Shown one piece after another: positions 7,220-14,124 of a DNA stretch of 16,522 nt (the first letter of the stretch is position 1; every line of letters starts with the position of its first letter). The DNA is taken from assembly GCA_945878745.1 (NCBI GenBank), contig CAMDVY010000016.1, positions 1-16,522 on the forward strand. The letters run 5' to 3'. The translations under genes were made by a program, and so were the position numbers. The notes beneath the pieces were generated by a model. The model was not told where the DNA came from. It made no database searches and saw only the letters and a list, made by a program, of their open reading frames with translations. The stretch is from Klebsiella pneumoniae. GTDB taxonomy: Bacteria; Pseudomonadota; Gammaproteobacteria; Pseudomonadales; Azotimanducaceae.

Positions 7220-7652
7220 AGTTCGTAAACAACAGGTCGTCCACCATCGGCAGCTTTTCCTCAGCGACAAGATAAGCCTGCAACTGTGTCAAAGCCTCCC
7301 TCTTCAGGGTCTCCCGACCGTCCGTCGTCGAGATCGCATTTTCGTCCTGGCGTGACAACGCCATGATGATAATGCTGCGCAGTGCGGGCTTGTGGTGAGT
7401 CACCGCCTCTCGTGCCGTTGGCCCCCTGATTTGAAGAGCAACGTCCGTCTTGATGTATGCAAGGCGTCCGGTGTCTGCCACGCCCACATTGGTTACGAAC
7501 GTCGGATCGAGTTCTGCGTACAGCACCGTGGTTTCGTCCACCGCTTCTTCAGGCGCCGCAGCTTCCTGCGCATCCACTGACGAAGAAAGTACCAATATCG
7601 CGCAAAGCGTTGCTCGCCAAAGCCCTTGATCTGGAAAAGCAGGAATTCGCAT
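7203..7652 (-). CDS. FliL-domain protein with a signal peptide
   Basis: This 149-residue protein shows an N-terminal hydrophobic stretch, LWRATLCAILVLSSSVDA, ending at about residue 28 and resembling a cleavable signal peptide. It is followed by an acidic linker and a FliL-like domain from about residue 45. Diagnostic pieces are FVTNVG, GRLAYIKTDVALQIR, a helix ending in IIIMALS, TTDGRETLKREAL and the closing DLLFTNFIVQR. Canonical FliL is an inner-membrane, stator-associated flagellar protein with an N-terminal transmembrane anchor. No other flagellar gene lies in the window, so this is probably a stand-alone paralog acting in the periplasm, possibly unrelated to motility. It converges on acpH and diverges from the oxidoreductase gene. 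GAGGAG lies about 11 bases before the ATG. Confidence 0.75.
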   Translation of the reverse strand: MRIPAFPDQGLWRATLCAILVLSSSVDAQEAAAPEEAVDETTVLYAELDPTFVTNVGVADTGRLAYIKTDVALQIRGPTAREAVTHHKPALRSIIIMALSRQDENAISTTDGRETLKREALTQLQAYLVAEEKLPMVDDLLFTNFIVQR

Positions 7653-7749
7653 CGTGCAACCAACTCCTCTGGTGTGCTATTAACCAAGCATAGTTGACGC
7701 CCGGCAGCCTGCCAGTAACCTTCCGCAACTCTCCCCAAACGACAGAATC

Positions 7750-8733
7750 ATGAAAGCAGTACTTTGCACCCATCACGGAATGCCGGAAGAACTCGTGCTG
7801 ACCGATGTTCCTGAACCCGTACCAGGTCCGAACCAGGTCTTGATTGACGTCCACGCCAGTGCGCTCAACTTCCCGGATGTGCTGATGATCCAGGGGAAAT
7901 ATCAAAGTCAGCCGCCGTTACCGTTTGCGCCTGGCTCCGAAATTGCCGGCACTGTTGCGGGCATCGGATCTTCGGTAATCAATTGGCAAGTCGGCGACCG
8001 AGTTTTTGGCGGTGTCGGGCATGGTGGGTTCGCCGAGAAAGTGGTGGTGCATGCAAGCGCTCTGCGTCGCATCCCGCCAAGCATGGATTTTGTCACCGCT
8101 TCGGGTATCAGTACGACCTACGGCACTTCGTATTACGCCTTGAAGCAACGCGCCGCGCTCCAACCCGGTGAGACCTTGCTGGTCACAGGCGCAGGCGGCG
8201 GCGTCGGTATCGCGGCTGTTGAGCTTGGCTGCGCGATGGGTGCTCGGGTGATCGCAGCCGCCAGCTCAGAAGAAAAACTGGCCCTCGCCGCCGCCGCAGG
8301 CGCGACTCATCTGATCAACTATTCAGATGGCAAACTGAAGGACAAAGTCAAAGCTGTGACCGACGGCAAAGGCGTGGACGTGATTTACGATCCTGTGGGA
8401 GGTGCTCTTTTCGACGACTGCATGCGCTCCATCGCCTGGTATGGCCGGGTGCTCGTCATTGGATTCGCCGACGGCGAAATACCCAAGCTGCCAACCAATC
8501 TGGTTCTGCTCAAGAGCTGCCAGGTGATCGGCGTGTTCTATGGTGCGTGGACCGCTCGAGATCCAGCGGGTGCGGCGCAAAATATGCAGGAAGTCCTGTC
8601 CCTGTATTCTGCAGGCAAACTGCACGCAAAGGTGGGGGCTCGATTTGCCATGAACGACTACGCCCCGGCGATGCGATGCCTGATGGAGAGGCGTGCAGTC
8701 GGGAAAGTCGTATTGAGCATCAGGGAGTCATGA
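7750..8733 (+). CDS. NAD(P)H:quinone oxidoreductase-like protein, zinc-free MDR family
   Basis: This 327-residue member of the medium-chain dehydrogenase/reductase superfamily has a GroES-like N-terminal domain (residues about 1-125: ALNFPDVLMIQGKYQ, PFAPGSEIAGTV, VGDRVFGGVGHGGFAE). A Rossmann domain follows, with the nucleotide-binding GAGGGVGIAAVELG at about residue 145. The catalytic and structural zinc-binding cysteines of alcohol dehydrogenases are absent, as in quinone oxidoreductases of the QOR/zeta-crystallin type. It probably reduces a quinone or an activated alkene with NADPH; the true substrate is unknown. The Shine-Dalgarno sequence is weak. Its stop overlaps the dsbB start region (ATGATG), placing it in the same transcript as a quinone-coupled redox protein. 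Confidence 0.88.
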   Translation: MKAVLCTHHGMPEELVLTDVPEPVPGPNQVLIDVHASALNFPDVLMIQGKYQSQPPLPFAPGSEIAGTVAGIGSSVINWQVGDRVFGGVGHGGFAEKVVVHASALRRIPPSMDFVTASGISTTYGTSYYALKQRAALQPGETLLVTGAGGGVGIAAVELGCAMGARVIAAASSEEKLALAAAAGATHLINYSDGKLKDKVKAVTDGKGVDVIYDPVGGALFDDCMRSIAWYGRVLVIGFADGEIPKLPTNLVLLKSCQVIGVFYGAWTARDPAGAAQNMQEVLSLYSAGKLHAKVGARFAMNDYAPAMRCLMERRAVGKVVLSIRES

Positions 8734-9221
8734 TGTCTCTGAAGGCGCTCATGATCTGGCGCTGGGAATGGCTAGCCATCGCGCTCACCGGTTCCATGAT
8801 TGCCAGCGCTCTGATCATGGAACATGTGATGGGACTTGTGCCCTGCCCGCTGTGCCTCATGCAACGAGCCTGGATGATCATTGTCGGCACGATTGCAGTT
8901 GCCGCTCTCGTGCATGGGCGCAGTATCGGAATTTATCCACTGCTAGGTGTTGTCGCTGCCGGTATCGGCGGCGGATTCTCGGTCAGACATCTCTACTTGC
9001 AAACTCTGCCACCCAACGAAGCCCCTTCGTGCGGCCCGGACCTGGGGTACATGTTCAGTAACTTCCCACTGGCTGACGTGTTGGCCGCAATGACACGCGG
9101 CACCGGCGAGTGCGCAAAAGTGGATTCGATGATCGATGTCCTTATCCCTCTTGGGGCACTGGCAGGTTTTGTGCTGTTAGTCGTAATTTGTACCAGAGGG
9201 CTGTTGGCTCGCGGAGCATAA
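8733..9221 (+). CDS. dsbB: Disulfide bond formation protein DsbB
   Basis: DsbB reoxidises periplasmic DsbA and passes the electrons to membrane quinone. The 162-residue protein has four hydrophobic segments (about residues 12-30, 46-60, 66-84 and 135-156). The first cysteine pair is CPLC at residues 38-41 after the first segment, followed by LMQR. The second pair, C100 and C127, lies in the long second periplasmic loop; together these are the two functional pairs of DsbB. Two tandem ATGs (8730 and 8733) are possible; the second sits five bases after AGGGAG and is preferred. A longer frame open from 8547 lies inside the oxidoreductase gene and lacks family support. Membership in an oxidoreductase-dsbB-algQ cluster resembles the dsb-type/algQ neighbourhood of Pseudomonas, as I recall it. 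Confidence 0.93.
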   Translation: MSLKALMIWRWEWLAIALTGSMIASALIMEHVMGLVPCPLCLMQRAWMIIVGTIAVAALVHGRSIGIYPLLGVVAAGIGGGFSVRHLYLQTLPPNEAPSCGPDLGYMFSNFPLADVLAAMTRGTGECAKVDSMIDVLIPLGALAGFVLLVVICTRGLLARGA

Positions 9222-9281
9222 CCAGTCCAGAGCGGCCTGCTTCGTCCTTGAGTGCCGTGAACTGGCGGGGATTCAGATCAC

Positions 9282-9290
9282 TGCTATGTT
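9282..9290 (+). promoter_or_regulatory. Candidate extended -10 promoter upstream of the rsd/algQ gene
   Basis: TGCTATGTT combines the TGn extension with a TATGTT -10 hexamer about 30 bases before the ATG at 9321, within a 99-base gap. The -35 region is poor, so this is a motif-level suggestion only. A strong GAGGGGAG Shine-Dalgarno sequence follows at about 9311-9318. Confidence 0.3.
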
Positions 9291-9320
9291 TACAGGGAAC
9301 TTCAAATCGAGAGGGGAGCC

Positions 9321-9755
9321 ATGACAACAGCCAACGATGAATTCAACGAACGTTTCTACTCCGCACGCCAGCGATTGCTCAGCTTTCTGCTCAAGCTCGG
9401 TCATGCCATCGATGCAGATACTGCAGACATCGCTCAAGCAGTGAACGTCCGGTTTTGCGACTCACTGGTCGACTATCTTTCGACCGGACACTTCCAGATT
9501 CTGGAACGTTACCAGCCATCTCGGGACGAAATCGCCGCTTTCGAAGCGACAACCCGGCAGGCGCTCGCGTTCAGCGACCAATTCGGCAACGGTGAACCTC
9601 TGAAGATGACCGACTTTCGCTTGAGACTCGAAGAACTCGCGTTTGTCCTGGACACCCGAATGGACGTCGAGGATGAGATCATCCAGAGAGCACGCCGACG
9701 GAATCATCAAAGTCGTCCGACCAATCCTGCAACCCAGGTGCCAGCCATAGCCTGA
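9321..9755 (+). CDS. algQ: Rsd/AlgQ family sigma-70 regulator
   Basis: Rsd (E. coli) and AlgQ (Pseudomonas) bind sigma-70 region 4 and shift RNA polymerase towards alternative sigma factors; AlgQ also affects alginate and virulence genes. The 144-residue protein carries the family's most conserved block, FCDSLVDYLSTGHFQILERY at about residues 45-64, nearly identical to E. coli Rsd CQSLVDYLSAGHFSIYERI. The helical LEELAFVLDTRMDVEDEII also matches, before a short proline- and alanine-rich tail. It is all-helical and cytoplasmic, with a very strong Shine-Dalgarno sequence. Its presence in the same window as an ECF sigma factor is suggestive but the two are not adjacent. I cannot separate the rsd and algQ subgroups by eye; the neighbourhood favours the algQ name. 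Confidence 0.85.
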   Translation: MTTANDEFNERFYSARQRLLSFLLKLGHAIDADTADIAQAVNVRFCDSLVDYLSTGHFQILERYQPSRDEIAAFEATTRQALAFSDQFGNGEPLKMTDFRLRLEELAFVLDTRMDVEDEIIQRARRRNHQSRPTNPATQVPAIA

Positions 9756-9772
9756 GCACCGCTGATGAACCA

Positions 9773-9794
9773 GGCGCAACAAAACGCTTGCGCC
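9773..9794 (+). other. Short hairpin downstream of algQ
   Basis: GGCGCAA and TTGCGCC form a perfect 7-bp stem with an 8-base loop, 18 bases after the algQ stop. No T-tract follows, so it is not a standard intrinsic terminator. It overlaps the left edge of the larger palindromic element and may protect the transcript's 3' end. Confidence 0.4.
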
Positions 9795-9966
9795 CAGGAG
9801 TCTGCGCGGCAGAAGGCGGCGGAGCGAGGCGAGTGTCAATTCGAGGCCGATTTTTCGTTTGTTTGAGGCGCTTAAGGTAAGCGCTACGCAACGAAAACGA
9901 ACGGAAAATCGGACCGAAGTGGCGCCGCCGCAGCCTGTCGATCTTCTGCCGCGCAGACTCCTAGGC
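9792..9966. repeat. Long imperfect palindromic element, MITE-like
   Basis: The left arm AGGAGTCTGCGCGGCAGAAG at 9796-9815 is perfectly complementary to 9943-9962, and three further pairs lie outside one mismatch. Inwards the match continues imperfectly: CCGATTTT appears in both arms read inwards, followed by TCGTTTG/TCGTTTT-like stretches. The tip is GCGCTTA-AGG-TAAGCGC, a 7-bp stem with a 3-base loop, around 9869-9885. The whole can fold into one long hairpin. Reading frames on either strand through it repeat LLPRRLLG because of the symmetry and are not genes. No clear target duplication flanks it. It could be a non-autonomous transposable element, a dispersed intergenic repeat, or an RNA hairpin ending the algQ transcript. 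Confidence 0.75.
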
Positions 9967-10461
9967 CCATCGGTTGTCCTCGACGGCCAGCTAAAGGAAC
10001 GCCAACGCACCCCAAGAACCATATTTGCCTTCGATCGCTTGACGAAAGACCCCCCGCTTTTCACCATTTTACTGACGCAATTTGCCGCCACGCGAGCGCG
10101 GGGCAATATCTGGAAACCTGCCAATATGGGCAATCTATTTTTCCGGTTTCCCTTTCTTTATCAAACGCGTATCACGTTTTTACAGAATCAAGCCTGAATT
10201 AACTACGCAAACCTAGATCGGTCACAATTTGCGGTGCTATAGTCAAAGAGACCAAGCACGCTGAAACTAGACATATATCAAGGATTACAAGTACTAAGCG
10301 GTAGTTGCTACGGCGCTACCGAGACACGGAAGTCAGGGGAGTTGGTGCTTGGAACGTTGGTTCGATACCTGAAATGTATCGGGTAGGACCAGAGATTCCG
10401 GGGGAAGTATTCACATCCGGGAGTTTCGCTTCCAGATCTGAATGAACAGGACACAGACGCT
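9967..10461. other. Intergenic region upstream of parA, no gene seen
   Basis: About 500 bases separate the palindromic element from the ParA-like gene. No reading frame here has convincing protein character; the open frames are extensions from the palindrome or shadows of parA. The middle part (about 10070-10200) is visibly richer in A and T than the surrounding genes. Two small inverted repeats were seen: CGGTAG...CTACCG around 10298-10321, and CGATAC-CTGAAAT-GTATCG around 10362-10381. Either could be an operator or an RNA structure in the parA leader. No tRNA fold was recognised. Confidence 0.5.
10235..10243 (+). promoter_or_regulatory. Candidate extended -10 promoter for the parA-yheS operon
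   Basis: TGCTATAGT has a TGn extension and a -10 hexamer one base off TATAAT. The -35 position is not well matched. If used, the leader before the parA ATG would exceed 200 bases and include both small inverted repeats. Confidence 0.3.
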
Positions 10462-11247
10462 ATGGCGGACACACCGCGTCGCATTCTTGTCGTCAACGGC
10501 AAGGGTGGCTGCGGGAAAACGACTGTTGCGACCAATCTCGCCGCCATGATGGCGAGAGGATCTGTCATGTCCGCTGAAGGCAACCAATCACCGCAAAAAG
10601 TCGTCTTGATCGACCATGACCCCCAGGCGAGCAGCAGTTTCTGGGCAGAGCAGCGCGGTCCCGATCTACCAGCAATACACGTTATTCAGGCGCATCAGAA
10701 AGCTGGCATGTACCAGACCCAGTCTTTTGCGTATCGCGTTCCTTTCGACACAGACGTTGTCATCGTCGACGCGCACTCGAATTCACGCGATCGCGATCTT
10801 GAATCGCTCCTGAAGCAGTCCGACATCATTCTCGTACCCATGCTTGCCTCACCCATCGATATTCGGGCTGGTGGCAGATTCATCGCCGAACTACTGACCC
10901 ATCGCATTTTCCGTGCTGCGCCCCGACCCGTTGGGGTCATCGCGAATCGAGTACAGCCAAAGTCTGAAACTGCACTCAAGCTCCAGCACTTCCTCGAGTG
11001 CCTCGACGTGCCAAGCGTAGCGACCTTCCGGGATACACCTGCGTACCATGAGGCCATGGAAAAAGGTCGCGGCATCGCAGAACTGCCCGACTCGCGCGGC
11101 GCACGGCGAGAGTACGCAGAGTGGAAGTCTCTAGTACACTGGATCGAGACCCAACCTTTGGGTGAAACTCGCATTTCGGACGCCATCAGATCCATGCCCC
11201 TCGCGGCATCCCGGCGACCAGACCCTTCGACGTCCGCTCAAGCCTGA
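10462..11247 (+). CDS. Orphan ParA/MinD-type P-loop ATPase
   Basis: The 261-residue protein has the deviant Walker A motif of the ParA/MinD family, KGGCGKTT at residues 14-21, including the signature first lysine. A switch I/Walker A'-like LIDHDPQ spans residues 49-55, and a Walker B strand VVIVDAH has its aspartate at 103. No ParB, parS-like repeat or DNA-binding extension is seen, so it is not a classic chromosome-partition pair. Such orphan ParAs often position protein cargo, but the cargo cannot be deduced here. The segment between the P-loop helix and Walker A' (about residues 31-46) is longer than usual. The last 20 or so residues look disordered. yheS follows after 50 bases on the same strand. 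Confidence 0.82.
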   Translation: MADTPRRILVVNGKGGCGKTTVATNLAAMMARGSVMSAEGNQSPQKVVLIDHDPQASSSFWAEQRGPDLPAIHVIQAHQKAGMYQTQSFAYRVPFDTDVVIVDAHSNSRDRDLESLLKQSDIILVPMLASPIDIRAGGRFIAELLTHRIFRAAPRPVGVIANRVQPKSETALKLQHFLECLDVPSVATFRDTPAYHEAMEKGRGIAELPDSRGARREYAEWKSLVHWIETQPLGETRISDAIRSMPLAASRRPDPSTSAQA

Positions 11248-11265
11248 AAGGCCTTCGTTGAGCAG

Positions 11266-11285
11266 CCGCCGGAACCAATCGGCGG
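11266..11285 (+). other. Hairpin just before yheS
   Basis: CCGCCG and CGGCGG make a perfect 6-bp GC stem with an 8-base loop, ending 12 bases before the yheS ATG. No T-run follows. It could modulate initiation of yheS or stabilise a processed end between the two genes; this is inference from position only. Confidence 0.3.
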
Positions 11286-11297
11286 ACCATTCAAGAC

Positions 11298-13199
11298 ATG
11301 ATTACGGCATCAAACATCACCTTCAAACGTGGCGATACGACTATCTTCGAAGCGCTGTCGTTTGTGGTGCATACCGGCCAGAAGGTCGGTGTAGTCGGAC
11401 GCAACGGGGCAGGGAAATCGACGTTGTTCCGTTTTTTCGGCTTCGGGCTTGAACCGGAAATTGGTGACCTCGACTACCCGAGCAAGTGGCGGATCTCTCA
11501 GCTCCGCCAAGAAATCGACGACACAGACCGTCCCGCATTGGAGTTCGTCATCGACGGTCACCGCGAGCTAAGGCGCGTGGAGAAGGAGCTCGACGACCTC
11601 CACAAACAGCATGCTCCTGATGGCACGCGCCTGGCCGCATTGCACGCGAGCTTCCAGGACCTGGGCGGACACGAAGCTGAAGCGAATGCTGCCGCGATCC
11701 TGCACGGCCTTGGCTTTGAGGCTACCGATTTCACCCAACCTTTCAACACTTTTTCCGGCGGCTGGCGAATCCGTCTCGGTCTCGCGCAGGCACTGATGTC
11801 TCCGGCGGAACTACTGCTTCTCGATGAGCCCACCAACCACCTGGATCTTGAAGCCACCATGTGGCTTGAGCAGTTTCTCAGCCGGTTCCAGGGCACGCTT
11901 CTGGTGATCGCACATGATCGGCAATTCCTCGATCGGGTCTGCTCGCACACCATGCACATTCTCCAGGGCACAGCCCGTGTGTACCGCGGCGGTTATTCCC
12001 AGTTCGAGCGCGCACGCGCCGAAGAAGCGCTGCGTGAAACGCGTTTTTCGGAAAAACGTGATGCGGAAATCGCTCACATTTCCAAGTTCGTGTCCCGATT
12101 TCGTGCAAAGGCCAGTAAGGCGCGGCAAGTGCAAAGCAGAATTCGCACGCTGGAGAAATTGTTGGAAGTCGCTCCAGCGCGAACAGACAGCCCCTACCGG
12201 GTGAATTTTGCCAATCCCGTCAAAATGTCCAATCCGTTGATCCACTTGCGTGAAGTCACCTTGGGCTACGCAGAGCAGACCATTCTCTCGAACATCTCCC
12301 AGTCAATTTTGCCCGGTGATCGAATTGGTGTGCTCGGCGCCAACGGCGCTGGCAAGACCACGCTCCTGAAATGTCTCGTCGGCGATCTTGAAGTCCAGAG
12401 TGGTGTGCTGACTCGAGGCGACCATTCCAGTACAGGCTATTTTTCTCAACATCAAATGGAAGTTCTGGACGGAACGATTGCGCCGTTGAAGCAACTCCAG
12501 CGCCACAGCCCAAACCTCAGCGAACAGGCTATTCGAAATCTGCTGGGTGGCTGGGGGTTCGACGGAAAGATGGTCGAGCGTCCGATATCAACCTTGTCGG
12601 GCGGTGAAAAGGCCCGACTCGTGCTGGCCATGATCGCTCACGAAAGACCCGCCATTCTGGTGCTCGATGAGCCGACCAACCATCTGGATATCGACATGCG
12701 CGACGCGCTTGCGTTGTCACTCCAGAACTATGAGGGCGCTTTGGTGGTGGTTTCGCACGATCGGCACATGATCGAAGCCGTTTGCGATGAGTTGTGGGCA
12801 CTCCGTGGCGGGACCATCAATCGTCTCGCAGGAGATCTGGATGACTACCTTGCCCTGCAGAAGGAAGAAAAGAGAGAAGAGACAGGCATCGACGGAAAGT
12901 CTACAGAGGGCCAGACGAGTGCGTCGAAGAAGCTGGAGCGCCAGCAACGGGCTTCCAGCAGGCTGCAGCAATCAGAATTGCGCAAGCGGGTGAAGTCGCT
13001 GGAAAAAGAGATGGAGGTCAAGTCTGCCGCACTGGCGGCAGTCGAGACGCGCCTCGCCGACCCTGAGATCTACAACGGCTTGTCGGCCGAAGCAATGAAC
13101 GATTTGCTCCGTCAGGCCGCAAAAACCCGCACTCGCCTCGAAGGAATCGAGCGCGAATGGTTACAGGCCGCTGAAGCGCTGGAGCAGGTCAGTGCCTGA
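11298..13199 (+). CDS. yheS: ABC-F family ribosome-associated ATPase YheS
   Basis: ABC-F proteins are soluble twin-ATPase factors that bind the ribosomal E site and relieve stalled or slow translation. This 633-residue protein has NBD1 with Walker A GRNGAGKST (34-42), signature SGGWR (153-157) and LLLDEPTNHLDL (about 173-184). A P-site interaction linker containing FRAKASKARQVQSRI follows. NBD2 has GANGAGKTT (347-355), LSGGEKARLVLA (433-444) and LVLDEPTNHLDIDM (454-467). A charged coiled-coil C-terminal tail of about 100 residues completes it. The whole-length pattern, including the opening MI....I.F.RG and ALEFVIDGHRE, matches E. coli YheS rather than EttA, Uup or YbiT. Both catalytic glutamates are present. 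Its stop lies inside the next gene's start region. Confidence 0.94.
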   Translation: MITASNITFKRGDTTIFEALSFVVHTGQKVGVVGRNGAGKSTLFRFFGFGLEPEIGDLDYPSKWRISQLRQEIDDTDRPALEFVIDGHRELRRVEKELDDLHKQHAPDGTRLAALHASFQDLGGHEAEANAAAILHGLGFEATDFTQPFNTFSGGWRIRLGLAQALMSPAELLLLDEPTNHLDLEATMWLEQFLSRFQGTLLVIAHDRQFLDRVCSHTMHILQGTARVYRGGYSQFERARAEEALRETRFSEKRDAEIAHISKFVSRFRAKASKARQVQSRIRTLEKLLEVAPARTDSPYRVNFANPVKMSNPLIHLREVTLGYAEQTILSNISQSILPGDRIGVLGANGAGKTTLLKCLVGDLEVQSGVLTRGDHSSTGYFSQHQMEVLDGTIAPLKQLQRHSPNLSEQAIRNLLGGWGFDGKMVERPISTLSGGEKARLVLAMIAHERPAILVLDEPTNHLDIDMRDALALSLQNYEGALVVVSHDRHMIEAVCDELWALRGGTINRLAGDLDDYLALQKEEKREETGIDGKSTEGQTSASKKLERQQRASSRLQQSELRKRVKSLEKEMEVKSAALAAVETRLADPEIYNGLSAEAMNDLLRQAAKTRTRLEGIEREWLQAAEALEQVSA

Positions 13200-14124
13200 A
13201 GGCACGCCTCCTGCCGAAATCTTCGTTGACTCGCCACTCGTACACCGCCTGATTGAAAGCCAGGCGCCAGCCTGGTCAAGCCATGCAATCGAACCCTTCG
13301 AGACCGGATGGGATAACGCGATGTTCCGGTTGGGTGATCAGCACCTCGGCCGGATACCGCGTCGGCAATCAGCTGATGCTCTCCTGCGTAACGAGCAGCA
13401 AATCCTTCCATTTCTCCAACCAAGACTGAATATTCCGATTCCGACACCGGTGATCATTGGCAGGCCGGATGCAGACTTTCCTTGGCGTTGGAGTGTCCTG
13501 CCGTTCTTTACCGCCACCACGGCGAGTCAATCACCGCTGGATCGGCGCGGTGCGATGCAATGGGCAGAGTTCATGGCAAGCCTGCATCGCCCGTATTTGA
13601 AAGGCGTTGATCCCGTAGCCCCGGAAAATCCGTTCCGCGGGGTCGACATCAACGCCCGTCGATCGAGCCTTGAAGAAAGAGTCACACAACTGAAGCGCCT
13701 GAACGAGCCTGTTCCCGATGCACTACTTGGTGTTTGGCAAACAGCTTTAGCTCAGGCACCTTCTTCTCTGCGGGTGTGGATCCATGGCGACCCTCACGCG
13801 CGAAACGTGTTGACCAGGTCCGGCGCATTGGCGGCCGTTATCGATTGGGGCGATATCACCACGGGTGATCCAGCCAGCGACCTGGGCAGTTTCTGGATGC
13901 TGGTACACGATCGTACCGTCCGCACCGAGAGCATTGCGCGTTACCTCGCCATGATCTCTTTTTCACTGAGATCAGCAGAATCCAGGGCGCTCTTGCTGCG
14001 AGCAAGAGGTTGGGCTGTTCTCTATGGGGCGGCGCTGCTTGCTACAGGATTGGTCGATCACGCCGAACACGCAGCTATGGGTCGCGCGACTTTCCGGAAT
14101 CTTCTGCAGCAGGACCAGGATTAG
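13192..14124 (+). CDS. APH/choline-kinase-fold phosphotransferase, GTG start
   Basis: The 310-residue protein has the kinase-like fold of aminoglycoside phosphotransferases: an N-terminal GWDNAMFRLGDQHLGRIPRR, with an FE..W.N..F pattern, then the Brenner catalytic loop as WIHGDPHARNVL (near residue 200) and the metal-binding IDWGDITTGDPASDLG (near residue 220). The HGD...N and DWGD residues needed for phosphotransfer are present. In the N-lobe the usual ATP-contacting lysine of 'VLRLP' motifs appears replaced by the LGRIPRR arginines. It is annotated in many genomes as a generic phosphotransferase; antibiotic resistance should not be assumed. GTG at 13192 follows GGAG at good spacing and overlaps the yheS stop, so translation is coupled. 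The last 50 bases overlap the convergent PDZ gene. Confidence 0.83.
   Translation: MPEGTPPAEIFVDSPLVHRLIESQAPAWSSHAIEPFETGWDNAMFRLGDQHLGRIPRRQSADALLRNEQQILPFLQPRLNIPIPTPVIIGRPDADFPWRWSVLPFFTATTASQSPLDRRGAMQWAEFMASLHRPYLKGVDPVAPENPFRGVDINARRSSLEERVTQLKRLNEPVPDALLGVWQTALAQAPSSLRVWIHGDPHARNVLTRSGALAAVIDWGDITTGDPASDLGSFWMLVHDRTVRTESIARYLAMISFSLRSAESRALLLRARGWAVLYGAALLATGLVDHAEHAAMGRATFRNLLQQDQD

Noticed and set aside
8547..8729. Long form of DsbB starting inside the oxidoreductase gene
   Set aside because: The extension is an out-of-frame shadow of the oxidoreductase; the ATGs at 8730/8733 follow AGGGAG and give a normal DsbB N-terminus.
9462..10133. 223-codon minus-strand frame opposite algQ
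   Set aside because: It crosses the algQ coding region and the palindrome in antisense; the composition is arginine- and serine-rich shadow sequence.
9859..10197. 112-codon plus-strand frame after algQ
   Set aside because: It begins inside the palindromic element, shows no protein family character, and its early part exists only because the inverted repeat is open in several frames.
10300..10400. Possible tRNA around a GGTTCGATACC T-loop-like string
   Set aside because: The flanking bases do not form a 5-bp T-stem, and no acceptor or anticodon arm could be laid out.
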